Assembly (NCBI RefSeq): GCF_030464365.1
Contig: NZ_VCYI01000019.1
Location: 1-45,543, forward strand
Length of the DNA stretch: 45,543 nucleotides
Direction: 5' to 3'
Source: Methanoculleus methanifontis
Lineage (GTDB): Archaea > Halobacteriota > Methanomicrobia > Methanomicrobiales > Methanoculleaceae
The stretch's first letter is position 1; each line of letters starts with the position of its first letter. Of this stretch, positions 26,386-34,084 are shown in pieces. The notes beneath the pieces are model-generated. The model made no database searches. It was not told where the DNA came from and saw only the letters and a list, made by a program, of their open reading frames with translations. The position numbers and the translations under genes are program-made.

Positions 26386-26628
26386 TCAATCGATCCCCAG
26401 CTCCAGCTTCAACTCCTCCGTTGTGTAGACCCTCCCGGCCTTAATATCCGCAATTGCCTCTTCGATATCACGAATATCTTCATCCGTCAGTTCCTCGGCA
26501 GCTTCCTCGAGGGCATCCCGGGTGAGACGGTCGATCACGTCGTTGTACGTCTCCCGGGGGTAGTTTTTCAGTTTATCCAGCCTCCCCTTCACTTCCGGGG
26601 TCACCTTGATCGTTGCCTCCACTGCCAT
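26386..26628 (-). CDS. RelB-like antitoxin
   Basis: An 80-aa antitoxin paired with the RelE-type toxin. The N-terminal MAVEATIKVTPEVKGRLDKL resembles a ribbon-helix-helix DNA-binding domain, and the acidic tail (EEAAEELTDEDIRDIEEAIA) is typical of toxin-neutralising regions. I chose the ATG at 26628; the frame is open 10 codons upstream but those codons are inside a tandem repeat that looks like the operator. Confidence 0.85.
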   Translation of the reverse strand: MAVEATIKVTPEVKGRLDKLKNYPRETYNDVIDRLTRDALEEAAEELTDEDIRDIEEAIADIKAGRVYTTEELKLELGID

Positions 26629-26646
26629 ACACCATAATACACCATA
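26627..26646. repeat. Tandem 10-base repeat at the antitoxin start
   Basis: ATACACCATA occurs twice without a gap. It overlaps the antitoxin start codon on its 5' side. Direct repeats here are a plausible autoregulatory operator for the antitoxin. Confidence 0.5.
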
Positions 26647-26692
26647 GGGTAACATCAATCTTTCAGGCAGGAACAGAACCCGGCACCGCCCT

Positions 26693-26776
26693 ATAGCAGG
26701 GGATGCTCGTGACGAACGCCAGGAAGTTCAGCACACTCTGGAACTGCCGCAGGAGCATGACCGCGAAGAGTAACGC
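26693..26776 (-). pseudogene. Remnant of a second copy of the 128-aa membrane protein
   Basis: The minus strand reads ALLFAVMLLRQFQSVLNFLA and then FVTSIPCY, matching the region VLFAAMLLPQLRDV...VLNLFTALFTSILGY of the intact gene at 30643-31029 apart from a small gap. Both flanks lack the rest of the gene. No other gene is seen between 26629 and 26882. Confidence 0.5.
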
Positions 26777-26882
26777 CGCCCCGTGTTATGCGGGACAAGC
26801 GTGGAGATCTGTTCATTACCCGAACCCGTGCAGGCAACCAGATAAGATTGTTACCTGACGGGCCCGGGGCAAAAAGAGAATA

Positions 26883-27719
26883 TCAGAAGTACGTCCCGCC
26901 CTTCTCGAACGCCTCTCGCCGCTCGCGTGCCATCTGCTGCAACCGCTCCTCCACCTCAGGGGCGCCGAGGATATACCCCTTCCAGAGGTCGGTGTAGGGT
27001 TCTTCGGGCACGACGATGATCCCCCTGTGCTCCGCGACCCGGTCAAGGATGAGCGCCGCCGCTTTATCGGCGGGATACGCGTCGTCGGGGATCTTCAGGT
27101 CGCCGTGTGCCTGTCCGTCGATCCCCTTGTTGAAGATCGGGGTTGCGATGTTCGCCGGGCAGATCGTCGAGAAGTAGAACCCTTTATCCACATACTCGTA
27201 CTTCAGGCTCTCGGTAAGACCAGTGACGCCGTACTTCGTCAGGGAGTAGAGCGCCTGGAACGGGGGCGGAACGATGCCCGCGATCGAGCTGGTGTTCACG
27301 ACATGCCCGAACCCCTGTTTGAGCATGATCGGCACGGCGGCATGGACACCGTAGACGACGCTCCAGATGTTGGTGTCGATGATCGCCTTCCAGTCCTCAA
27401 GGGTGGCCACCTCGAACGGGATGGTTCCCCCGACGCCTGCGTTGTTGAAGAGGAAATCCAGCCTGCCCGCCTCTGCCGCCGTATCCTCGATACCCTTCTG
27501 CACCTGCTCCTGCTTCGTCACGTCCACAACAAGCGGGCGTGCCCGATCCCCGTAGGCGGAGAGCTGCCCCGTGGCCGCGGCAACCTTCTCCCGGCTGCGG
27601 CCGGCCATGTAGACGATTGCTCCCCTCTTTAAGAGTTCTTCGCTGATCGCATACCCGATCCCGGAGTTCGCACCGGTGACGAGGCAGACCTTGCCCGTAT
27701 AGTAATCCGAATCCACCAT
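26883..27719 (-). CDS. Short-chain dehydrogenase/reductase (SDR)
   Basis: A 278-aa classical SDR. The NAD(P)-binding TGANSGIG is at residues 15-22, NNAG follows strand 4, and the catalytic Ser (TSSIAG) and YxxxK (YSLTK) are present. An N-terminal extension of 90 residues in the open frame is a translation of the upstream gene and was left out; the ATG at 27719 lies 11 bases after the stop of the acetoacetate decarboxylase-like gene, with AGGGA just before. The two form an operon that could process a ketone or beta-keto acid; this is inferred. Confidence 0.88.
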   Translation of the reverse strand: MVDSDYYTGKVCLVTGANSGIGYAISEELLKRGAIVYMAGRSREKVAAATGQLSAYGDRARPLVVDVTKQEQVQKGIEDTAAEAGRLDFLFNNAGVGGTIPFEVATLEDWKAIIDTNIWSVVYGVHAAVPIMLKQGFGHVVNTSSIAGIVPPPFQALYSLTKYGVTGLTESLKYEYVDKGFYFSTICPANIATPIFNKGIDGQAHGDLKIPDDAYPADKAAALILDRVAEHRGIIVVPEEPYTDLWKGYILGAPEVEERLQQMARERREAFEKGGTYF

Positions 27720-27730
27720 GATCCCTGCCT

Positions 27731-28525
27731 TTATTCGATCACCCTCGCGCCCATCGCACGAAGGACGGCCCTCCCCTCGACCAGAACCGCCTGCGTCACC
27801 CGTTTTATGGGCAGGGCCGCGAGGCTGTTGACAATGTAGTACTGGGCCGGACTCTGCATCGGGGTCAGTTCGGTCCATTTCAGGCTGCCCTTTCCAATTT
27901 CTGCCGTCTCCACCTCCATACCCTGGGGGTAGAGGACGAACTGGGAGAGTTCTGCTCCCGGAGCCCCGACCTTCGGGATGTACCGCCACCCGAGGGTGTT
28001 CATGGAGAGGAACTGCGACTTCAGGGCATCCAGGTCCTGCCCGGTGATTGATCCGGCGGCCTCGAAGTCCATGTTGAGGAAGGTGTTGCCCTCGTAGCTG
28101 ACGGTCGTGGCGTAGTGCGGCCGGACGATGTGCAGGTCTTCGATATCCGCATAGATCTTCGGGATGCCGGTCTGCTCCCGCCCCCCGAGGATGGGTGCGG
28201 TCTTGTTCTCCCAGACCACCAGCGTGTAGGCACCGTCGAGCTCGTCCTTCTTCCCGTGGAACCGGACCGGCGCCGCCACGTTGATCAGGTTGTACTGGCC
28301 GCCGTGCAGCCAGTTGATCTCGGTGAATTTGTTGAATGCAACCTGCACCTCAGGGACCAGGAGTTCGAACCCCTCTGGAATGTAGTTTTCAAGAAGGTCT
28401 CTCTCGGTTTCGTAACTGAGGGAGAGGGCGGTCGCCTTCTGCGTGACCAGGGTTTCCGGGTCGAATTTGCCGCCCCCGAAGTGGACCGGCATCAGATACG
28501 TAAAATCGTCCTGCGGTCGGAACAT
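27731..28525 (-). CDS. Acetoacetate decarboxylase family protein
   Basis: A 264-aa protein of the ADC-like superfamily. GIPKIYADI contains the Lys that forms the Schiff base in true ADC; nearby strands [18 protein letters not shown] and [13 protein letters not shown] fit the fold. Many relatives are not decarboxylases, so the reaction is open. I chose the ATG at 28525 (GGAG seven bases upstream) over a TTG at 28537. A TATA box at 28561-28568 on the minus strand fits a 12-base leader. Confidence 0.8.
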   Translation of the reverse strand: MFRPQDDFTYLMPVHFGGGKFDPETLVTQKATALSLSYETERDLLENYIPEGFELLVPEVQVAFNKFTEINWLHGGQYNLINVAAPVRFHGKKDELDGAYTLVVWENKTAPILGGREQTGIPKIYADIEDLHIVRPHYATTVSYEGNTFLNMDFEAAGSITGQDLDALKSQFLSMNTLGWRYIPKVGAPGAELSQFVLYPQGMEVETAEIGKGSLKWTELTPMQSPAQYYIVNSLAALPIKRVTQAVLVEGRAVLRAMGARVIE

Positions 28526-28844
28526 AATGTTCTCCAATCAGTTTCATGCCATCCCATTAGGCATATACCTTTTGAATATTACTTCTCCTGCACCGGATTT
28601 AGAAAATCCATCATATTAAACCCTAATATGCCAACCGGGGCAATTTTCGCGCCCCACTACTGCATTGCCGGATCAGCGCCGTAATACGGCAAATATATCG
28701 AGAACGGGTTCCGCTCATGGTTCGGCAGAGCCAACCGGGGACGGAATACAAACGTATAAATAAATTATTAATTTAGATCATGGTATTCACTCAACCGGCG
28801 ATAATTATCCGTCGGTCTCCGGATAGAACCGGGGAGATGCAATT
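28526..28844. other. 319-base divergent promoter region
   Basis: It holds the minus-strand TATA (GGTATATG, 28561-28568) for the ADC/SDR operon and a plus-strand TATA (CGTATAAATAAATT, 28753 onward) for the next gene. Also present are an inverted repeat CATATTA-AACCC-TAATATG at 28612-28630 and an 11-base direct repeat GCCAACCGGGG at 28630-28640 and 28730-28740. No gene is supported. Confidence 0.5.
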
Positions 28845-29477
28845 ATGGGACATTCCAGCCAGCCAGGAGAGGAGAGCAATCCAGTCGCGAGAGCGGAACC
28901 CGATCTCTCCCTCGAGGTCGTCATCCTGCTCGTCTTCGGGGTATTCATGTCCCTCTTCGGCCTGCTGCTCTTCAGGATTCATGCGGGCGAACTGCCGTAT
29001 GCCCCGGACAGCACCTACGGGCTTTTTCTCGTGATCGTCTCGTTTCAGGTAATCACGATGGGAAAGACCCCGTTCGGCGATCTCCGGCGTTCGTGGGCGG
29101 TCATCCTTCTCGGGGTCTGCACGGCGGTCGTCGGGATGGCCGCCTGCTTTGTTCCCGGACTGCTGGCCGGGCCGGTTCGCATCCTCGTCGGCATACTCCT
29201 CTTTGCCGGGGGGATCGCTCTTCTCGCGCAGTTGTTCCTCTCCGACGATAAAGCCCGGCTGTGGCTGAAAGTCTCCGGAATACTCCGGCACCTGACGATC
29301 GCCTGCATCATGGTGTACGTGATGTCGATAATCCTCGGCCTCGTCACGCTCCTTCCCGGCATCACCACCGACCCACAGACCGCGATCCTTCTCATCATCT
29401 ACGGCATCGGCTTCTTCTACCTTGCCTGGTGCATCCAGAAGGTCGGCCGGTTGTATCCGCAGGAGGGATCGGCGTGA
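28845..29477 (+). CDS. Polytopic membrane protein, first of a paralogous pair
   Basis: A 210-aa membrane protein with about six helices, beginning VVILLVFGVFMSLFGLLLFR. It shares most of its pattern with the next gene: an LFG/LLG helix, a YGLFLVIVSFQV helix, an MGKTPFGDLRRS loop, then a LLPGI.T/LVPG end. Family not recognised (archaeal DUF). GGGGAGATG precedes the ATG. The stop overlaps the next start (GTGA). Confidence 0.78.
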   Translation: MGHSSQPGEESNPVARAEPDLSLEVVILLVFGVFMSLFGLLLFRIHAGELPYAPDSTYGLFLVIVSFQVITMGKTPFGDLRRSWAVILLGVCTAVVGMAACFVPGLLAGPVRILVGILLFAGGIALLAQLFLSDDKARLWLKVSGILRHLTIACIMVYVMSIILGLVTLLPGITTDPQTAILLIIYGIGFFYLAWCIQKVGRLYPQEGSA

Positions 29478-30073
29478 CCGATCCCCGGACAACCGGCGGC
29501 ACCGGCCTGTTTGGGGAGGCCTCCCTCCCCCTCTCGATTGCCGTGGTCATCCCGGTCGGCGCCCTCCTGATCCTCCTCGGGCTGCTCCTTTTCCCGGTGA
29601 ACCAGGGGATGATCCCGTTCTCCCCTGACGGCCAGCTCGGCCTGCTGCTCGTCATCATGGCCGTCCAGATGCTGGCCCTGGGGGAGACCCCGATGGGCCA
29701 GTACAGGCGCTCACGGCTGCTGATCGGGATCGGGATCGCATTCGCCGCCATCGGGATCTTCTCCTGCATCGTTCCGGGCATCCTGACCGACGTGATCCGG
29801 CAGCTTCTTGCGATCCTCAACATCGCCGGGGGAGCGATTCTCCTTACGAAGCGGTTCCTCCCGATGCTGCACGCTGCCGCCGAACCGGCCCCTCTCCCGC
29901 CCATCCTCAAACGGCTCCTGGTCACCCTGACGGTCTTGAACGTCGTGGCGATCGCGTTCGGCATCAGCATGCTGCTGCCGGGCCTCGTCCCGGGCATGGT
30001 CATTGCAGGAATCGTCGTGATCAACGGCCTGCTCCTCTTCGTCCTGGCATCCATCCTCTTAAAGATCGGTTAG
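29474..30073 (+). CDS. Polytopic membrane protein, second of the pair
   Basis: A 199-aa membrane protein with about six helices and clear similarity to its upstream neighbour (VGALLILLGLLLFPVNQG, LGLLLVIMAVQMLALGETPM). The GTG start at 29474 overlaps the neighbour's stop as GTGA; GGAGG is 8 bases upstream. Translational coupling of paralogues suggests a heterodimer. Function unknown. Confidence 0.8.
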   Translation: MTDPRTTGGTGLFGEASLPLSIAVVIPVGALLILLGLLLFPVNQGMIPFSPDGQLGLLLVIMAVQMLALGETPMGQYRRSRLLIGIGIAFAAIGIFSCIVPGILTDVIRQLLAILNIAGGAILLTKRFLPMLHAAAEPAPLPPILKRLLVTLTVLNVVAIAFGISMLLPGLVPGMVIAGIVVINGLLLFVLASILLKIG

Positions 30074-30249
30074 TCCGGGATATCTTCAGGACTGTTTCAA
30101 GAGGGGCGGGAGCCCCGGACGCCACCCTCTACGTCCCCGCGGGTGTGAAGATACCCGGCGTCGAAGAGACGGACGAGCCGGGCAGGATATTCACCGCCCG
30201 GCATCGAAGGCGCAGATCCCGTTCCGTAACTTTCGACGTAGCCGTCAGG

Positions 30250-30492
30250 TCAACCCGGGCCTCGCTCCCCCTCCATCCTTTTCGCCTTCATCTCCTTCGC
30301 CCGGCCGATGAGGTACTCGAGTTCGACGAGTTCCCCGACAGTCCCGCAGGCGCCCCTGCTGCACGCCTCGTCGTGCAGCCTCCAGCACTCCTGCTCGATC
30401 CGCTTGAGGTCGTCCATCGAGTAGCGATGGTATCGGGCAAGGATCTCTTTATGCTCACGGACGAACGCTGCGATCTCCTCGAGGAGAGCCAT
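30250..30492 (-). CDS. Small helical protein, function unknown
   Basis: An 80-aa protein, mostly charged helices (MALLEEIAAFVREHKEILAR, YHRYSMDDLKRIEQECW) with three Cys in the middle (ECW, ACSRGAC). The frame is open upstream to 30558, but MALLEEI is the more natural start. No family recognised. It is co-directional with, and 150 bases downstream of, the membrane protein gene at 30643. Confidence 0.5.
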   Translation of the reverse strand: MALLEEIAAFVREHKEILARYHRYSMDDLKRIEQECWRLHDEACSRGACGTVGELVELEYLIGRAKEMKAKRMEGERGPG

Positions 30493-30642
30493 TCTGTCCG
30501 CTCTCACCGTCGTTTCCGGCGAACCTGCCGTGCACCGGCCTGAAGCAGTGCGCTCCATACTATGCCCTCACCGCACGAGGAGTTATCCTTTCCGGAAACG
30601 ACGGGAGCCGCCTTCACCGGCAGGGATGCGGGCCGGAGCCGG

Positions 30643-31029
30643 TCATTCCCGGCTGATCCGCGAGAAGATCTCCTTCACGCCGCCCGAAACGGTGAAGGCC
30701 ACGCCCTGCACCCAGACCGTAAAGAAATCCAGGGCGACGGATGCGAGCGACTCTTGCGGGAACATGCGGTTGCGCACGTTCCGCAGCGAAAAGCACGCGA
30801 GCAGCATCCACACGGTTGCAACGAGCCCCTGGCCGACCATCGAGATCCAGAGCCCGAGTGTGGCGAAGACCAGCGCCATGCTGTAGCCGAGGATGCTCGT
30901 GAAGAGCGCCGTGAATAAGTTCAGCACGGCGCCGCGCGACAGCACGTCGCGGAGCTGCGGCAGGAGCATGGCCGCGAAGAGTACCGTGATGCCGGTAATT
31001 GCAAAATCCTGCCAGCTCGTTTTGATCAC
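30643..31029 (-). CDS. Small membrane protein, function unknown
   Basis: A 128-aa protein with three or four hydrophobic helices (ITGITVLFAAMLLP, LFTALFTSILGYSMALVFAT, LVATVWMLLACFSL, and a last AVDFFTVW-like one). Start is GTG at 31029. A second, decayed copy lies at 26693-26776. It is divergent from a DUF4405-like gene whose promoter palindrome is close by. No family recognised. Confidence 0.6.
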   Translation of the reverse strand: MIKTSWQDFAITGITVLFAAMLLPQLRDVLSRGAVLNLFTALFTSILGYSMALVFATLGLWISMVGQGLVATVWMLLACFSLRNVRNRMFPQESLASVALDFFTVWVQGVAFTVSGGVKEIFSRISRE

Positions 31030-31102
31030 GCCGTCCCGTGCACACGCAGTGCAGCCTGAAGATATCGACCTCCGGACATATCAGTCCACCAGATCCGGGG
31101 GC

Positions 31103-31120
31103 GCAGGATATATATCCTGC
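31103..31120. promoter_or_regulatory. Perfect 18-base palindrome on a TATA box
   Basis: GCAGGATATATATCCTGC is perfectly self-complementary. Its centre ATATATAT is a TATA box, and transcription would start about 26 bases downstream, at the ATG of the DUF4405-like gene (31138). A regulator binding the palindrome would block TBP. Confidence 0.55.
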
Positions 31121-31137
31121 AAATGACAGGGGTGACC

Positions 31138-31440
31138 ATGAAGCAGATCGCCATCAACGCGCTCGTCGACATCGGATGCCTGATCACGTTCATTCCCTCG
31201 GTCATTTCGGGACTCGTGCTCTATCTTGTCCTGCCTTCCGGAGGCGGGCGGGGCAGCGGATGGGAACTGTTCCTCGACATCCCCCGCAGCCAGTGGGTTG
31301 TCATGCACGACAATTCAAGTCTCGTGTTTGCCGCCCTGGTAATCGTCCACCTGCTCCTGCACTGGAAGTTCTTCCGGCATATCGACAGGTATCTCACCCG
31401 GGATACGACGAACAATACGCAATCGGAAGGCGACCAATAG
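31138..31440 (+). CDS. DUF4405-like cytochrome-b-type membrane protein
   Basis: A 100-aa membrane protein with helices from MKQIAINALVDIGCLITFIP and from HDNSSLVFAALVIVHLLLHW. His residues near the ends (VMHDNSS, VHLLLHWKFF) resemble heme-binding DUF4405 proteins; heme binding is inferred. I chose 31138 over the ATG at 31123 because the TATA palindrome places transcription start there. Confidence 0.68.
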   Translation: MKQIAINALVDIGCLITFIPSVISGLVLYLVLPSGGGRGSGWELFLDIPRSQWVVMHDNSSLVFAALVIVHLLLHWKFFRHIDRYLTRDTTNNTQSEGDQ

Positions 31441-31456
31441 CCCCGGAACACGCCGC

Positions 31457-31935
31457 CTACCGGCCTTCTCCCAGGGCCTTGACCATCGTGTAGTAGTCCA
31501 GCCTTTTCCCGTTTCGGACGGGAATGTAATCCTCGCATTCCGTCGCGTACCCGAGCAGGTCATAGAACCGTTTCGACGGCAGCGAGGCGGAGAGATCGAC
31601 TCTCCCGATGCCGCGGCGGATCGCCTCGCTCTCCAGGGCATGCATCAGGAGGGCGCCGTATCCCCTGCGCTGGCGGGAGGGGTGCACGAAGACCCGTTTG
31701 ATCGTCGTGCCGAGCAGGGTTCCGGTGCCGGCGATCCGGCCGCCGGACGCGAGGACGAAGGTGCAGCCCCGGGTTGCATCCAGAAGGATCTGCTCCACGG
31801 TATGGTACTCGAGGAAGTAGTCTATCGCTTCCCGAGGGTAGCTGTGCGCATACGAGACCTCTATCGTCTCGGTGACGAGCCTGCTGACGTCCTCGATCTC
31901 CTCGGGCGGAACCTCCGGAGCGGGATATCCTCCAT
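31457..31935 (-). pseudogene. GNAT acetyltransferase, one frameshift near the start
   Basis: Read across one missing base the protein is about 160 aa: MEDIPLRRFRP joined to EEIEDVSRLVTETIEVSYAH, then YFLEYHTVEQILLDA and the acetyl-CoA loop HPSRQRRGYGALLM. This is a normal GNAT. The ATG at 31935 has GCGAGG just upstream. Without a base restored near 31904 (CCCGAGG to CCCGGAGG) the long frame lacks any start codon until a GTG at 31798, which would remove the N-terminal third. Real mutation or indel error. Confidence 0.75.
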
Positions 31936-31995
31936 GATCCTCGCAAGGGAGATAGCGCTTCCTGCGGGATAATCGTTCCGGGGTAGCCGCTCACG

Positions 31996-32583
31996 TCATT
32001 CCCCGGACCGGGTCATCGACGCGAGCCAGGCATGGTGTCCTTCGACCTGGATGCTGTTCTCGAAGATCGCCGGCCGGATGTAGTTGATCCGCCACCCGTC
32101 CCGGAAGGCATCCCGTATCTCTCCCTCCGCGATCCTTCTCGGCAGAGGGTATTCGCCGGGATTCTGGTCGCCAAAGCAGAGCATGAAGTATCTCCCGCCG
32201 GGCGCGAGAACGGCCGCGAGGTTATCCACGAAGACCGGCCGGTCTTCGTCGGAGAGGGTATGAAAAAACCCGGAGTCGATGACGGTGTCGAACGTCTGCT
32301 CAAGCCCGGAGAGGTCCAGTGCGTCCCGGACGAGAAACTGCGCCTGCAGACCTCTTCCGGCAGCCTTCTCTTCGGCTTTGCGGATCGCAAGAGCGGCGGT
32401 GTCGATCCCGAGCACCTCATGCCCTTCCTCCGCAAAAAAGAGGACATGGTCCCCCGTTCCGCACCCCACGTCCAGGACGGAGCCGGCAACCTCTCCCGCC
32501 CGGGCGAGCTCGACGAACGCCTTCTGGGGCCGGCCGATCTCCCAGGGGGGCGTGCCGTGGTAGACCGAGTCGAAGATGTCCAT
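31996..32583 (-). CDS. Class I SAM methyltransferase, thiopurine-MT/TehB-like
   Basis: A 195-aa protein. It begins FDSVYHGTPPWEIGRPQ, a pattern shared with TehB- and thiopurine-type methyltransferases. Motif I VLDVGCGTGDHVLFFA, the acidic residue in VLGIDTAA and the post-motif FDTVIDSGFFH are present. The methyl acceptor is unknown; relatives detoxify metalloids or thiols. A TATA-like GGTTAAGTC near 32604-32612 on the minus strand would give a leaderless start at the ATG. Confidence 0.86.
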   Translation of the reverse strand: MDIFDSVYHGTPPWEIGRPQKAFVELARAGEVAGSVLDVGCGTGDHVLFFAEEGHEVLGIDTAALAIRKAEEKAAGRGLQAQFLVRDALDLSGLEQTFDTVIDSGFFHTLSDEDRPVFVDNLAAVLAPGGRYFMLCFGDQNPGEYPLPRRIAEGEIRDAFRDGWRINYIRPAIFENSIQVEGHHAWLASMTRSGE

Positions 32584-32649
32584 ACGTGATATTGATCCGG
32601 GAACGACTTAACCGGTTCTGCAGGGTTCAACCGGGGAACAACCGAACCC

Positions 32650-33380
32650 TTATTCCTTCCCCTCAACCCCTGGAAATTTCGGGCACCCGGTGACGCAGAG
32701 GCTGCACCGGATCGTTGCCGTCCGGGCGACGAGCGGCGCAAGCGGGGCCACACTCCTGAGCAGGAACTGCCGCCGGAGCAGCCATTTCACGGCAGGGACG
32801 ACCGGGGGCGGCACCCATGCACGCACGGTCCGGCACCGGAACGCGTCGACGCCGTCCGGGCATGCCCGGATGCAGGCTCCGCACCCGGTGCAGAGCGGCG
32901 CGGCGGTGCTTGCAGCCCTATACCCGGCTTCCTGCACCGGGGAGCCGGCCACGACACCGGCGAGGAGCAGCCGTGGGCCAAAGCGGGGGTTGAGGAGAAC
33001 AGTATTCTTCCCAATCTCCCCGAGCCCCCCGGCCGCTGCAACCTGCTTCAGCCGGACGACCCCTGCACCCTCCCGTCGACAATCCGGACGGGCAGGTAGA
33101 GTGGGACCGGGCGGGCCGGGATCTGCTCCGCATCCAGGCGGCCGGCGAGCCGTACGGCAGTGTTGTCCAGGCTCTCCGCAGTCCGGAGCATCTCCCGGGT
33201 CTTCTCTCTTTGCGGCATCCGGTACACCGGGATCGGGACTTCCCTCCCGAAGACGATCATGGACCGGGCGGCCGGGAAGAACTCCAGCACCGACGCCCTG
33301 TCGGCATCGGGAAGATCCTCGATGGCAACCCAGGAGAAAACGTCAATTCCCTCATCTCCAAAGAACGTCGCAAGATCCAT
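32650..33380 (-). pseudogene. Epoxyqueuosine reductase-like iron-sulfur protein, one frameshift
   Basis: Read across one missing base: MDLATFFGDEGIDVFSWVAI...VPLYLPVRIVDGRVQG joins to VVRLKQVAAAGGLGEIGKNT, then CTGCGACIRACP (a full CxxCxxCxxxCP cluster site) and a second cysteine group CSLCVTGCP. The layout is that of QueG-like double-cluster proteins. The frame breaks in a run of C (33060-33063 on plus); one more G on the minus strand (CAGGGG to CAGGGGG) repairs it. Partial halves remain open on both sides. Cellular role unknown. Confidence 0.72.
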
Positions 33381-33670
33381 CCCGGCACTTCCTGGAGAGC
33401 ATGGGTGCGAATGCCTCATCAGGGTATTGGTGAGACCACCGGGAACCATTTTCCTAGTTCTATTCCGGGAAGGCGAAGATGGCGGCGAGGTTGTTCTTCG
33501 ACTCTTCCCGGAAGCATCCCTTGCACGACGCAGAATAGCGACAGGCTGCAATCTGGAATCCTGGAACGCGAGGAGGATAAGAGTACCGGTCCGGGTCGAA
33601 CCGCATCAGAAGGGGCGATGCATAAATCCCGGCAGTTCCGGAATTCAGCCTGAGATATTTTATCTATCGC

Positions 33671-33745
33671 GAAAAAGGACTGACCAAGCGGTATTGAACC
33701 CACGGCCCCTACCATACCGGGGTAAAGAGACCTTTCCCGGGCTGC
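33671..33745 (-). other. tRNA-like remnant with TATA and oligo-T signals
   Basis: The minus strand contains GGGGCCGTGGGTTCAATACC, which resembles a tRNA variable/T-arm region, followed by CAGTCCTTTTTC, an oligo-T terminator. A TATA-like AAAGATATGTC lies at 33760-33770. The T stem does not pair fully and no acceptor arm is found, so it is at best a degenerate tRNA fragment or part of an unknown RNA. The surrounding 33381-33800 shows no protein gene. Confidence 0.2.
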
Positions 33746-33781
33746 ATCTGCGAACGATAACGACATATCTTTCCCGCCCCG

Positions 33782-33800
33782 GACTCAAGATATCTGAGTC
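33782..33800. promoter_or_regulatory. Inverted repeat at the symporter fragment start
   Basis: GACTCA (33782-33787) and TGAGTC (33795-33800) are perfect arms around AGATATC, directly before the ATG at 33801. A TATA-like CATATCT lies about 27 bases upstream of this. It may be an operator. Confidence 0.35.
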
Positions 33801-34060
33801 ATGAGTGCAGGAGAGCGCTGGAGCTCCCGGCTCACCTTCGTACTCGCCGGGATAGGGGCGGCAATCGACCTCGGAAACCTCTGGCGCTTCCCCTATATCT
33901 GTTATGACAACGGCGGCGGGGCGTTTCTTCTGCCCTACGTCATCGCCCTGCTCTTTGCCGGCATTCCGCTCTGGCTGATGGAGAGCGCTCTCGGATACCG
34001 GGCGCGGGCAGGAGTACCCGGCTCGTTCAGGGCGCTTATCGGCCGAAAGACCTCCGGGAC
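33801..34060 (+). pseudogene. Truncated neurotransmitter:sodium symporter (SNF family), N-terminus only
   Basis: The first 85 codons match the start of the Na+-coupled SNF/NSS family: [37 protein letters not shown] and the [12 protein letters not shown] helix 2. After RALIGRK (about 34055) the matching stops, although the reading frame runs on antisense to the convergent ATPase gene. The remaining roughly 400 residues are missing and are not found elsewhere in the window. Insertion or deletion at the ATPase module is the likely cause. Confidence 0.78.
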
Positions 34061-34084
34061 GCCTGGAGAGAGGCACGACCGACC

